A stretch of DNA of 64,000 bases from CBDBZL01 sp031399025 (lineage in GTDB: Bacteria > Pseudomonadota > Alphaproteobacteria > Sphingomonadales > Sphingomonadaceae), in assembly GCA_031399025.1 (NCBI GenBank), contig JANNOJ010000037.1:1-64000 (forward strand), given 5' to 3'. A model generated the notes under the pieces. That model saw nothing but the letters and a program-made list of their open reading frames with translations, was not told where the DNA came from and made no database searches. The stretch's first letter is position 1, and each line of letters begins with the position of its first letter. Below are positions 27,122 through 34,384 of this stretch, piece by piece. A program made the translations under genes and the position numbers.

Positions 27122-27913
27122 TCATGCGCTTAGCGCCCGTGCGACGTCGGCACGAGCCTCAGCACCATCTGCAAGTATACGCTCGCGCCAGTGCTGCGAG
27201 ATCAGCCCGAGTATCTCTCGCTGGAACGAGGGTCGCTCACGCACCTGCCCGAACCAGCGCGCCACTGCAGGGGCGCGCGTGAGGAAGAGGTCCGCGTAAC
27301 CCCATTGGTCGACGCACTGGACGTACGGAACGAGGGCGATGTCCGCCAATGTGAAGTTATCGCCGACCAACCAGCGTCGGCCGTCTAGCGCCTTCTCCAT
27401 CCTGTCGAACGTCTCGCTGAACACGAGGAACGAAGCCCTGACGTCGGGCGCCTCGAAGCCCTCGTCCAAGATCCTGAGTTGCCGCGCACGGCGGACGGGA
27501 TCAGGCAGCTTGCCGATCGCAGCCCGCGCCTCTTCGATCCCCCGGCTGAGGAACTGTCGGCGGAGCGACACGGCCCAAGTCAGCGCGCCGTTGGCCGGGT
27601 GCAGTTTCTCGTCCACCAGCTTCGTCCAGATCCGCATCGCGACCCGGGCGCGAGCGTCGCCCGGCCGCAAGGAGCGGTCGGGGAATACCATGTCGAGGTA
27701 TTCGTTGATCAACGTGGACTCGATAATCGGATCGCCATCGTGCACGAGGGTGGGCACCACGCCGTTGGGGTTAAGGCGCAGGTACGCAGGGTTAAGGTTC
27801 TCCTTCTTTATGATATCGATGACATGGGACTCGTAGGGGAGCGACTTCTCCCCGAGGACCAGCCGCACCTTTTGCGCGCAGGGTGCGAGTTCGGCATGGT
27901 AAAGCTCAAGCAT
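27122..27913 (-). CDS. Glutathione S-transferase family protein
   Basis: This 263-residue protein has an N-terminal thioredoxin-like GST domain. ELYHAELAPCAQKVRL contains the early Ser/Cys-type catalytic region, NPNGVVPTLVHDGDPIIEST holds the cis-Pro and the glutathione-binding ES pair. The C-terminal helical domain follows (KALDGRRWLVGDNFTLADIA). The length and ESTLINEYLDMVFPD resemble the LigF/LigE-like GSTs of sphingomonads, which break aryl ethers or isomerise maleyl compounds; the actual reaction is not provable here. It probably ends a minus-strand unit with the hydrolase and a dead SDR gene. Confidence 0.85.
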   Translation of the reverse strand: MLELYHAELAPCAQKVRLVLGEKSLPYESHVIDIIKKENLNPAYLRLNPNGVVPTLVHDGDPIIESTLINEYLDMVFPDRSLRPGDARARVAMRIWTKLVDEKLHPANGALTWAVSLRRQFLSRGIEEARAAIGKLPDPVRRARQLRILDEGFEAPDVRASFLVFSETFDRMEKALDGRRWLVGDNFTLADIALVPYVQCVDQWGYADLFLTRAPAVARWFGQVRERPSFQREILGLISQHWRERILADGAEARADVARALSA

Positions 27914-27943
27914 CGTACCACTCCCAAGAAAGCAATATCGCGA

Positions 27944-28290
27944 TCACGCCCACCCCCCGGCGTAGGGAACGACCTGTCCAGTGATGAACGCCGCAGAATC
28001 GCTCATCAGGAAGGCGACCGCCTCCCCCGCCTCCGGTGGCGCGGCGAGTCGCCGCAGCGGCACCGCCTCCAGCACTCGCCCATACGCCTCCGGGTCGTTC
28101 CGCGGGCTCGATGGGTAGTAGGTCGGGTTCTCCACGAAGTTGCCGGCAAGGGCGTTGATCCGCGCACCGCTCGCCCGGCGAGGCGCGGGTGTTGGGCCAG
28201 CACCTCGGCTCCGGAGCTCCGCAGCGCCACCACCGACGGTTCGCAAAGAAAAACGTCCGCCTTGGCGATGAGGACCCGCTGGCGCACCAC
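27944..28290 (-). pseudogene. Truncated and frameshifted SDR oxidoreductase
   Basis: An SDR-like N terminus begins at 28290 (MVRQRVLIAKADVF..., then ALRSSGAEVLAQHPRL). In a different frame it passes directly into a C-terminal SDR segment (NALAGNFVENPTYYP, AVAFLMSDSAAFITGQVVPY, AGGWA, stop). The catalytic Ser-Tyr-Lys centre and most of the Rossmann fold are missing, so about 120-140 residues were deleted with loss of frame. It lies between the alpha/beta hydrolase and GST genes on the same strand and was presumably once functional in that operon. Confidence 0.65.
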
Positions 28291-28302
28291 CGGATCTTGC
28301 CG

Positions 28303-29142
28303 TCAGCGAAGAAAGAAGGCGGTTGTCACCTCGCAAAACTCCCTTGGATGCTCCGCCATGCACCAGTGGCCACATTGCGACATGATGTATCCCCGGCAGT
28401 CGGGTATGATTGAGATCATCTCGAAGTTGCGTTCCAGAGGGACCATGGTGTCGTTTCGGCCGGCGATGACCAGGGTCGGCATGGGCAGCGACCTGAACGC
28501 TTCCTCGGGAAAGTAGAGCCCGTTTCGCGCGGCCCATGCCATCGTGCTCCTATATGCAGCTTTGGCAGCCGGTCGGATCGACATCTCGTAGCGATACTGA
28601 ACGAACTCGTCCGGCGGATCGAACCGGTAAGTCAGCGTCGCGATGAGACGACGCATGCCCTCGAGCGTGTCATCATATGCGGTCAAGCTGCCGGTGTTCT
28701 GCCGGTTGCGGGCCATGTCTTCCGCCGTCACGTTTGCAGCGCCCGACATGAGACAGAGCTTCGCGACCAGATCGGGCCGGTCGACCGCCACGCCCATGGC
28801 GGTGGTCCCTCCCATCGAATTTCCGACGATCAGGACGCTGGTTAGGTCGAGCGCTTCGAGAAAGGCCACCATATGACGCGTGCGCGCCTGCTGTGAGTAC
28901 TCGAACGACTCTGGATCGGGCTGATCCGTGAGTCCGAACCCAACCATGTCGGGCACAATCACCCGGAAGTGCTTTGCATAGAAGTCCATCGTGTCGGCGA
29001 AATTGGCCCTCCCGTCGGCCCCCGCACCGCCGCCATGGACGAGAACGAGAGGACGTCCCTCCCCCTCGTCCAGATAGTGTGTGCGGATGCCGCCGGCATC
29101 GACGTAATGGCTCTCGAACCTGCGGAAATCCTCAAACGCCAC
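28303..29142 (-). CDS. Alpha/beta hydrolase, meta-cleavage product hydrolase type
   Basis: This 279-residue serine hydrolase has oxyanion loop HGGGAGADG (from 36), nucleophile S109 in GNSMGG, D231 in AGRNDTMVP and H259 in QCGHWCMAEHP. The HGGGxGA motif and overall pattern match MhpC/BphD carbon-carbon hydrolases, which split ring-cleavage products to 2-hydroxypentadienoate plus an acid. That product would feed the hydratase at 22812. The start is a GTG at 29142, with AAGGA just upstream. The leader contains a four-copy 7-bp tandem repeat. Confidence 0.88.
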   Translation of the reverse strand: MAFEDFRRFESHYVDAGGIRTHYLDEGEGRPLVLVHGGGAGADGRANFADTMDFYAKHFRVIVPDMVGFGLTDQPDPESFEYSQQARTRHMVAFLEALDLTSVLIVGNSMGGTTAMGVAVDRPDLVAKLCLMSGAANVTAEDMARNRQNTGSLTAYDDTLEGMRRLIATLTYRFDPPDEFVQYRYEMSIRPAAKAAYRSTMAWAARNGLYFPEEAFRSLPMPTLVIAGRNDTMVPLERNFEMISIIPDCRGYIMSQCGHWCMAEHPREFCEVTTAFFLR

Positions 29143-29155
29143 TTCGGTCCTTTCC

Positions 29156-29183
29156 TTCTGGCTTCTGGCTTCTGGCTTCTGGC
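29156..29183. repeat. Four tandem copies of a 7-bp repeat in a leader
   Basis: TTCTGGC occurs four times head to tail (29156-29183). On the minus strand it reads GCCAGAA x4, ending about 14 bases before the GTG start of the hydrolase gene, next to its ribosome site. Confidence 0.9.
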
Positions 29184-29324
29184 AGGCCTTTGCCGTTCCA
29201 ACGAGGGTCTAGGTCGACCACACTCCTGCGACAAGAAGAAAGATGTCGTGACAACCTGTGTTTATACATCTAATTGGGTTAGAGGTCGGACGCAGCCATC
29301 GTTCGGCGTCACTCAGGAGGCCCA

Positions 29325-29870
29325 ATGCTCTATCCACGCGACCCCGTGCCGCCCTTCAGATCGGAACTCGTAAATGGCGGGTCATGGGATCTCGCCGAAC
29401 GCACGCCGACCAATTTCGCGATGATCGTGGTTTACCGAAGTTTTCACTGCCCGATCTGCAAGTTACACCTCACTGCGCTCAACGAGCGCGCGCCTGAACT
29501 CGAGTCGCTTGGCCTCGACATATTGGTTACCTCCGCAGACACGCGGGAACGCGCCGAGCGGGCGCGTGAGGAATGGGGCCTGACGCGACTCACCATCGGT
29601 CACAGCCTCGATTTTGCGATGGGTCACAGCTGGGGGCTCTACATCTCGGACAAGCGGAGTGAGGCCGAACCTGCGCTGTTCTTCGAACCGGGCCTGTTCC
29701 TGGTGAAGCCGGATCTGACGCTGTTTTACACGAGCATCCAGAACATGCCGTTCGGACGGCCCGAATGGGGCCAGCTCATTATGGCGCTTAACCGCATTCT
29801 GGAGCTCGATATCCCTGCCCGGGGCCAGGTGAAGCTGCCTCATCATGCGTTGGAAACAGTTTCGCATTGA
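29325..29870 (+). CDS. Redoxin (AhpC/TSA-like) protein
   Basis: This 181-residue thioredoxin-fold protein has a CPIC active-site motif (C42, C45) in VVYRSFHCPICK. The region ERAREEWGLTRLTIGHSLDF and the late GLFLVKPDLTLFY match AhpC/TSA-like redoxins. There is no signal peptide, so it is cytoplasmic. A strong AGGAGG site precedes the ATG. It lies between a meta-cleavage-type hydrolase and an extradiol-type enzyme, so it may protect or re-reduce an oxygen-sensitive iron enzyme; that is inference. Confidence 0.82.
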   Translation: MLYPRDPVPPFRSELVNGGSWDLAERTPTNFAMIVVYRSFHCPICKLHLTALNERAPELESLGLDILVTSADTRERAERAREEWGLTRLTIGHSLDFAMGHSWGLYISDKRSEAEPALFFEPGLFLVKPDLTLFYTSIQNMPFGRPEWGQLIMALNRILELDIPARGQVKLPHHALETVSH

Positions 29871-29879
29871 CCAACGCAT
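29845..29879. promoter_or_regulatory. 9-bp inverted repeat at redoxin 3' end
   Basis: ATGCGTTGG (29845-29853) and CCAACGCAT (29871-29879) are perfectly complementary around a 17-base loop containing the redoxin stop codon. There is no T tract, so it is more likely an RNA hairpin or an operator upstream of the next gene than a terminator. Confidence 0.5.
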
Positions 29880-29966
29880 ACCCCAGTCTGTAATTTGCCG
29901 AGAAAACCGCTAGGGCAGCAAAAGAGCCGCGATCTCGTGCGATGGCTTTATGATAGGAGAGACGAC

Positions 29967-30998
29967 ATGGCGTCCGCGCAGATCCACACCTACGAGGACG
30001 GCACTCACCGGCCGAAATGGATGGCGCACCTCGTCCTGGCGACACGCGACAAGAAGCGCCTGGCCGGATGGTACGCGAAGGTGTTCGGAACGAAGAACTT
30101 CCTGAACGACGGCCCAATCCTGTTCACGTCGTTCGACCAGGAGCACCATCGCATCGCGTTCGTGGAGATGGCCAACGCGGTGCCCCCCGACGGACGGCAG
30201 CACGTCGGCATGATGCATGTCGCCTTCTCCTATGGCGCCTACGCACTGAAGGAATTGCTCGAGACCTGGGAGCGCCTGAAGGCTGACGGCATCGAGCCGC
30301 GCGCCGCAGTCAACCACGGCACGACCTGCTCGCTCTACTACATCGATCCTGACGGCAATGAGATCGAGCTCATGTCCGAAAACTTCGCCAGCATCCAGGA
30401 GGCCAACGAATGGTACGCAAAGGGCTTGTTCGACAAGAACATGTTCGGCAAGAACATCGATCCGCAAGATCTGCTCGACCGGCTGCGGGCCGGCGAGCCC
30501 GCCAAGGACCTGCAATATCCGGCCCGCACGGCGGCTGACTGGCCGCCGATGGGTGAGGTCGCCCCCAGAGCACTCAACAACAGACACAACGCGATCCGCA
30601 AGGTGGTGGAGCAAAACGGATGGCTCGGTGGAACCGGCTCGCCATCGAGCGCCGAGCCAGCGAACGCGACGACGGCCCATGACATCGTCAGCATCCTGAG
30701 GTCACGCTTCGCCGCCGCTGCGGACGAGCAGTTCGGGAACTGCGTCGTGTTCGATCTCGGCAGGGACGGCGCGGTGAGTGTGGACGGTCGAGCGGCCCAA
30801 GTCGAAGTAGCCGAGGGTCACATCGAGTCGCCAGATGTGCTGGTCAAGATCGCCCTTCGCGACCTCGACCAGCTTCTAGCCGGCAACGTCGAGGCAACCG
30901 ACCTGATGATGGACGACAGAATTGAGATCGATGGGGACCTTATGGTAATGCTGCGCATGCGCGACATCCTGCGAGGCACCGTGGCTGAAGCGGCATGA
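29967..30998 (+). CDS. VOC extradiol dioxygenase-like domain fused to SCP2 domain
   Basis: This 343-residue two-domain protein has a vicinal-oxygen-chelate domain at residues ~18-140 with a likely metal triad: H21 in WMAHLVLATRD, H84 in GMMHVAFSYG and E134 in DPDGNEIELM. These are placed as in one-domain extradiol dioxygenases and glyoxalases. A linker follows (~150-240). Residues ~246-343 form an SCP2 domain (TAHDIVSILRSRF, CVVFDLGRDGAVSVDGR, MDDRIEIDGDLMVMLRMRDIL). AGGAG precedes the ATG. Ring cleavage of a hydrophobic catechol delivered by the SCP2 domain is a plausible but unproven role. It overlaps a marR gene by 4 bases. Confidence 0.8.
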   Translation: MASAQIHTYEDGTHRPKWMAHLVLATRDKKRLAGWYAKVFGTKNFLNDGPILFTSFDQEHHRIAFVEMANAVPPDGRQHVGMMHVAFSYGAYALKELLETWERLKADGIEPRAAVNHGTTCSLYYIDPDGNEIELMSENFASIQEANEWYAKGLFDKNMFGKNIDPQDLLDRLRAGEPAKDLQYPARTAADWPPMGEVAPRALNNRHNAIRKVVEQNGWLGGTGSPSSAEPANATTAHDIVSILRSRFAAAADEQFGNCVVFDLGRDGAVSVDGRAAQVEVAEGHIESPDVLVKIALRDLDQLLAGNVEATDLMMDDRIEIDGDLMVMLRMRDILRGTVAEAA

Positions 30999-31483
30999 GG
31001 CCGGCCCCGGCACGGCATGACGGGAACTTCGGAATCGCATTGCTCGAGGAAGTTGCGCGAACCGGAGGATCCCTGAAACACGACTGCTCGGCGTTACTCC
31101 GCCGCTTCCATCTCTCGCGAACAGATTACTTCGTTCTGCGCGCGACAAGGTGCATCACGGGCCGGTCCGCTGACCGTGACAGCATCGGTGCTCTCATTGC
31201 GGAGCGTGGCCCCTTGGTAGACCGGGCGCTCGACCGGCTCCGGGAACGCGGTCTGGTGACTCTCGACCCGACCCGTTGTGCCTATCTCAGCGAGGCTGGC
31301 CAGAGCCTGCTGGATCGCCTCGATCCACAGTTCCGTGGCTGGTGCGAGAGCTGGTCAGGAAGGATATCGTCATCAGAGCGACTCGCCTTCGTCAATCTGC
31401 TGCGGTCAGCACGTGCCAGCCGTGGACGGCTTCATGAAGTTGCGCCTGTCGGAAATGCCGAGACGCCGATCGCGAGCTTTTGA
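30995..31483 (+). CDS. MarR-like regulator coupled to VOC-SCP2 enzyme
   Basis: This 162-residue protein resembles MarR winged-helix regulators: LSRTDYFVLRATRCITG, RGPLVDRALDRLRERGLVTLDP, then a helical C terminus. The wing is short and lacks the usual DxR pattern, so it is a divergent member. Its ATG overlaps the stop of the VOC-SCP2 gene (ATGA). This repeats the SCP2-then-MarR arrangement seen at 26331-27101. Confidence 0.72.
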   Translation: MRPAPARHDGNFGIALLEEVARTGGSLKHDCSALLRRFHLSRTDYFVLRATRCITGRSADRDSIGALIAERGPLVDRALDRLRERGLVTLDPTRCAYLSEAGQSLLDRLDPQFRGWCESWSGRISSSERLAFVNLLRSARASRGRLHEVAPVGNAETPIASF

Positions 31484-31833
31484 CCGCAAAATCGCGTCTG
31501 AGCCCGAATGGTCGGCGGCGCCCCCTCGCCGACCTCCCGAAGATCTTTCTACCGTCGCTGCAGGCGAAGTGACGGATCTTCGCGCGGATTTCCTGCGGAA
31601 GCATTGACCCGGCCTTAATCCGCACCGCGCCTCTAAGCCGCCACCCAGCCGGACCTCTCCGGGACACGAAATTGATCGAGGCGGCCATAAGGGCGCGTGG
31701 AGTATTGTCATGCTTCACGCGATGCCGCCAATCGGGGCCAGCGGCACCCTTGCGCCGGACGGGGCCCGCCTGGCACGACATTCTCTCTGCGTCGCGTGGA
31801 GCGAGAGATCTTCGGGCCCAAGGCCTGGCATGT
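31484..31833. other. Gene-free interval before IS remnants
   Basis: No supportable gene is present. The sequence lies between the last island gene and recognisable transposase debris, and is probably degraded mobile-element or island DNA. Confidence 0.4.
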
Positions 31834-32011
31834 GGTCTTTACCGTTTAGAGCGGCTGATGCGGCTTCACGGGCTGAGGGCGCGTCCACGCCGCCGTGGCC
31901 CGCCCAAGGATGAAGGCCGAGATGACCGCCCAGCTCGTCACCGACGCACTGATGATGGCGATCTGGCGGCGCGGTAGACCCGACGCCTCACGCAACGCCG
32001 CTCGACGTTAA
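31834..32011 (+). mobile_element. IS3-family transposase remnant
   Basis: One frame gives GLYRLERLMRLHGLRARPRR, which resembles the HTH_21 region of IS3 OrfB proteins. A second frame gives TAQLVTDALMMAIWRRGRPD, which resembles the segment just before the HSDRGSQY catalytic motif. The roughly 100 residues normally between them are missing and the frame changes, so it is a deleted remnant. No terminal inverted repeats were located. Confidence 0.65.
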
Positions 32012-32260
32012 GCTATCTCAGCCCTGGACGCCATCATCGCCGATCTCGGCGCGCGCGGCGCCCAGTTTGTCACCTGGCAGCCCCCACGACGCGCCGAGCC
32101 GCTGCCGCTCGATCCCGACCTCTCCACCTGGCGCCACCGCATCGACCACCTCGTCTGCAAGCCCGAACAGTTCGCCCGCAGCGCCATGCCCGCCGACCGC
32201 ACCGGCCACCGCTTCCCGGCCATCATCCAGCTCGCCGCAGCCGTCATCAACTCACGCTAG
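32012..32260 (+). mobile_element. IS5-family transposase C-terminal remnant
   Basis: Eighty-two codons end with TGHRFPAIIQLAAAVINSR and a stop. This resembles the C terminus of IS5-group (IS427-like) transposases, preceded by a degenerate form of the KLKEFRRIA region (VCKPEQFARSAMPADR). It abuts the IS3 debris, and no DDE catalytic part remains. Confidence 0.55.
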
Positions 32261-32274
32261 GATCTGCCCATTCC

Positions 32275-33075
32275 TCAGTGCACGAACCTGGCGACCACGT
32301 CGCGGTAGCTGCGCGAGACCTTCACCTCGGCGCCGCTTTCCAGCACGAGGAAGCACTCGCCATTGGTGTGCGGCTTGACCTGGCGGACCTGGTCGAGGTT
32401 GACGATGGTGGAGCGGTGGACGCGCTGGAAGGTCTTGGGGTCGAGCCGGCGCTCCAGGTCCTTCATGGTCTCGCGCAGGATCAGCGAATTGTCGCCGGTG
32501 TAGATGCACATGTAATCGCCCGCGGCCTCGATGTGCTCGATCGAGCCGACGTTGACCCGGAAGATCTTGCCGCGGTCCTTGATGTTGATCAGCTTCTCGT
32601 AACGCCCGGCGCCGGCCGCCTCGCTGTCGGCGTCGATTTCACCGAGGCTGTCGGGAGAGATCTCGGCGAGCACGTCCTTGAGCTTGCCCGCCTCTTCCGC
32701 CGAGCGCTTCTCGGTGAGCCTGGTGCGCACGCGCTCCATGGTGTCGGCGAGTTTGTCCACGTCCACCGGCTTCATCAGATAATTGACCGCATTGGCCTCG
32801 AAGGCGCGGATGGCGTGTTCCTGGTAGGCGGTGACGAAGACGAACAGCGGCGGCTCGATCTCCATCACGCCCTTTACCACCGAGAAGCCGTCGAAGCCGG
32901 GCATCTGGATGTCGAGGAAGACCAGATCGGGCTTCTGGGTCTTGATCGCGCGGATCGCCTCGCGGCCGTTGGCGCAGGTATCGATGATCTCGACATCGGC
33001 GAACGGCTCGAGGCGCAGTTCGAGACCCTGGACGGCGAGTTTCTCGTCATCGACGATGATCGTGCGTATGGTCAT
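32275..33075 (-). CDS. LytTR-type response regulator
   Basis: This 266-residue regulator has a receiver domain with acidic pocket D9/D10, phosphoacceptor D55 (LVFLDIQMPG) and K102 (YLMKPVDV). After a helical linker the C-terminal LytTR DNA-binding domain follows (KDRGKIFRVNVGSIEHIEAAGDY, FQRVHRSTIVNLDQV). It overlaps the kinase gene by 4 bases (ATGA), so the two are co-translated. LytTR regulators often control surface or exopolysaccharide genes; the targets here are unknown. Confidence 0.93.
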   Translation of the reverse strand: MTIRTIIVDDEKLAVQGLELRLEPFADVEIIDTCANGREAIRAIKTQKPDLVFLDIQMPGFDGFSVVKGVMEIEPPLFVFVTAYQEHAIRAFEANAVNYLMKPVDVDKLADTMERVRTRLTEKRSAEEAGKLKDVLAEISPDSLGEIDADSEAAGAGRYEKLINIKDRGKIFRVNVGSIEHIEAAGDYMCIYTGDNSLILRETMKDLERRLDPKTFQRVHRSTIVNLDQVRQVKPHTNGECFLVLESGAEVKVSRSYRDVVARFVH

Positions 33076-34262
33076 GTAAAGCTTCCAACTTCGCGTTTGC
33101 GGGGTTCGTCCGCCAGGATCGTCATGCCGCTGCGCATCACCTCGCTTGCCCGGGTCTCGTCTTCTTCGGCGCGCTCGAGCGGGATTTCGATGATCACCGT
33201 GAACCCGCCGTCGGGCGGGGTCTCGATGGCGAAGCGGTGATCGCTACCGTAAGCCTGGCCCAGCCGCTCCCGGATATTGGCTAGGCCCACGCCTGTCGAG
33301 GTGGACCTGGGGTGCGGCAGGCGCAACTCGCCGTCATTCGTGCACGGCGCACCCGGACCCGTGTCGCTGACCGTCAGCCGGACCCGCTGACCGATGACCT
33401 GCGCCGAGAGCCGGATGCGCGCGCCATCTTCCTGCGTCGAGACCGCATATTTGATGGCGTTCTCCACCAGCGGCTGGAGCAGCAGCGAGGGGATGCAGGC
33501 TTCGGCAGCGGCAGGATCGATGCGGAACTCGGTCCGCAGCCGCTCCTCGAAGCGCATCCGCTCGATTTCCAGGTACAGTTTCAGCGTGTCGACCTCCTGC
33601 GCCACCGTCACCTTGCCGCCGGGCTGGGTGACCAGCGTGTGGCGCAGGAAGCTGGAGAGCCGGGTGAGCATGGCGTTGGCCGCCTCGGTCTGCTTCAAGA
33701 GCACCAGCGTGCTGATGGAGTTGAGCGTATTGAACAGGAAGTGCGGGTTGAGCTGGTAACGCAGCATGGCCAACTGGGCGCTGGTGGCCTGCGCGCCCAA
33801 CCGCTCGAGCCGGTCGGCCTGCTCCTCCACCTGGAGGAAGTAGTTGATGGCGTAATACAGGCCGGTCCAGGCCGCGAGCAGCGTCAGGTCGAGGTAGAAC
33901 ACGCCGAGCAGGAGGCTCACGAAGCTGACATCGCTGCCGGCCTGGTAGAGATCGAGCACCCAGCCGTTGATGAAGGCCGAAACGGCGACCGCCGCGGCCA
34001 ACACCAGCACTGTCGCGCCCCAGGTGACCAGGGGGCGGTAGTTGATCAGCCGATTGTAGGCCACCGACAGCAGGGTGCTGACCGAAAAGCCGGTGACGGT
34101 GGCGATGAAGATGATGATGAAGAAATCGAGCGGCCGCTGGTTGGCCAGGCTCGAACTGGCGCGCACCAGCATCGCCCCGCCCCAACCGACCAGCTGCAGC
34201 CGCCAGAAGGCCCGGGCCTTGTTGGCGAAAAAGGGTGCCGGTTGAAAGGGCAGCATCGCCAT
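33072..34262 (-). CDS. LytS-type membrane sensor histidine kinase
   Basis: This 396-residue kinase has four predicted membrane helices within residues ~25-145. The His_kinase domain follows, with phosphoacceptor H174 in YQLNPHFLFNTLNS, then an HATPase domain with VENAIKYAV (N box), DTGPGA (G1) and TGVGLANIRERL (G2). It pairs with the LytTR regulator that it overlaps. No separate extracellular sensor domain is present, so it probably senses within the membrane. The start may be 34262, 34292 or 34364; none has a clear ribosome site. Confidence 0.9.
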   Translation of the reverse strand: MAMLPFQPAPFFANKARAFWRLQLVGWGGAMLVRASSSLANQRPLDFFIIIFIATVTGFSVSTLLSVAYNRLINYRPLVTWGATVLVLAAAVAVSAFINGWVLDLYQAGSDVSFVSLLLGVFYLDLTLLAAWTGLYYAINYFLQVEEQADRLERLGAQATSAQLAMLRYQLNPHFLFNTLNSISTLVLLKQTEAANAMLTRLSSFLRHTLVTQPGGKVTVAQEVDTLKLYLEIERMRFEERLRTEFRIDPAAAEACIPSLLLQPLVENAIKYAVSTQEDGARIRLSAQVIGQRVRLTVSDTGPGAPCTNDGELRLPHPRSTSTGVGLANIRERLGQAYGSDHRFAIETPPDGGFTVIIEIPLERAEEDETRASEVMRSGMTILADEPRKREVGSFT

Positions 34263-34384
34263 GGCCGTGCGTTGTAGCGCAAGCCGCGTCATCGCGTCAG
34301 CCGCTTTCGCCGAGTGGATAGCTGGGCGAGGCGCCCGCCCGGCGCGGCTCGCCGAGGCGAGCAATTACCCGCGGCTCGCGGAAG

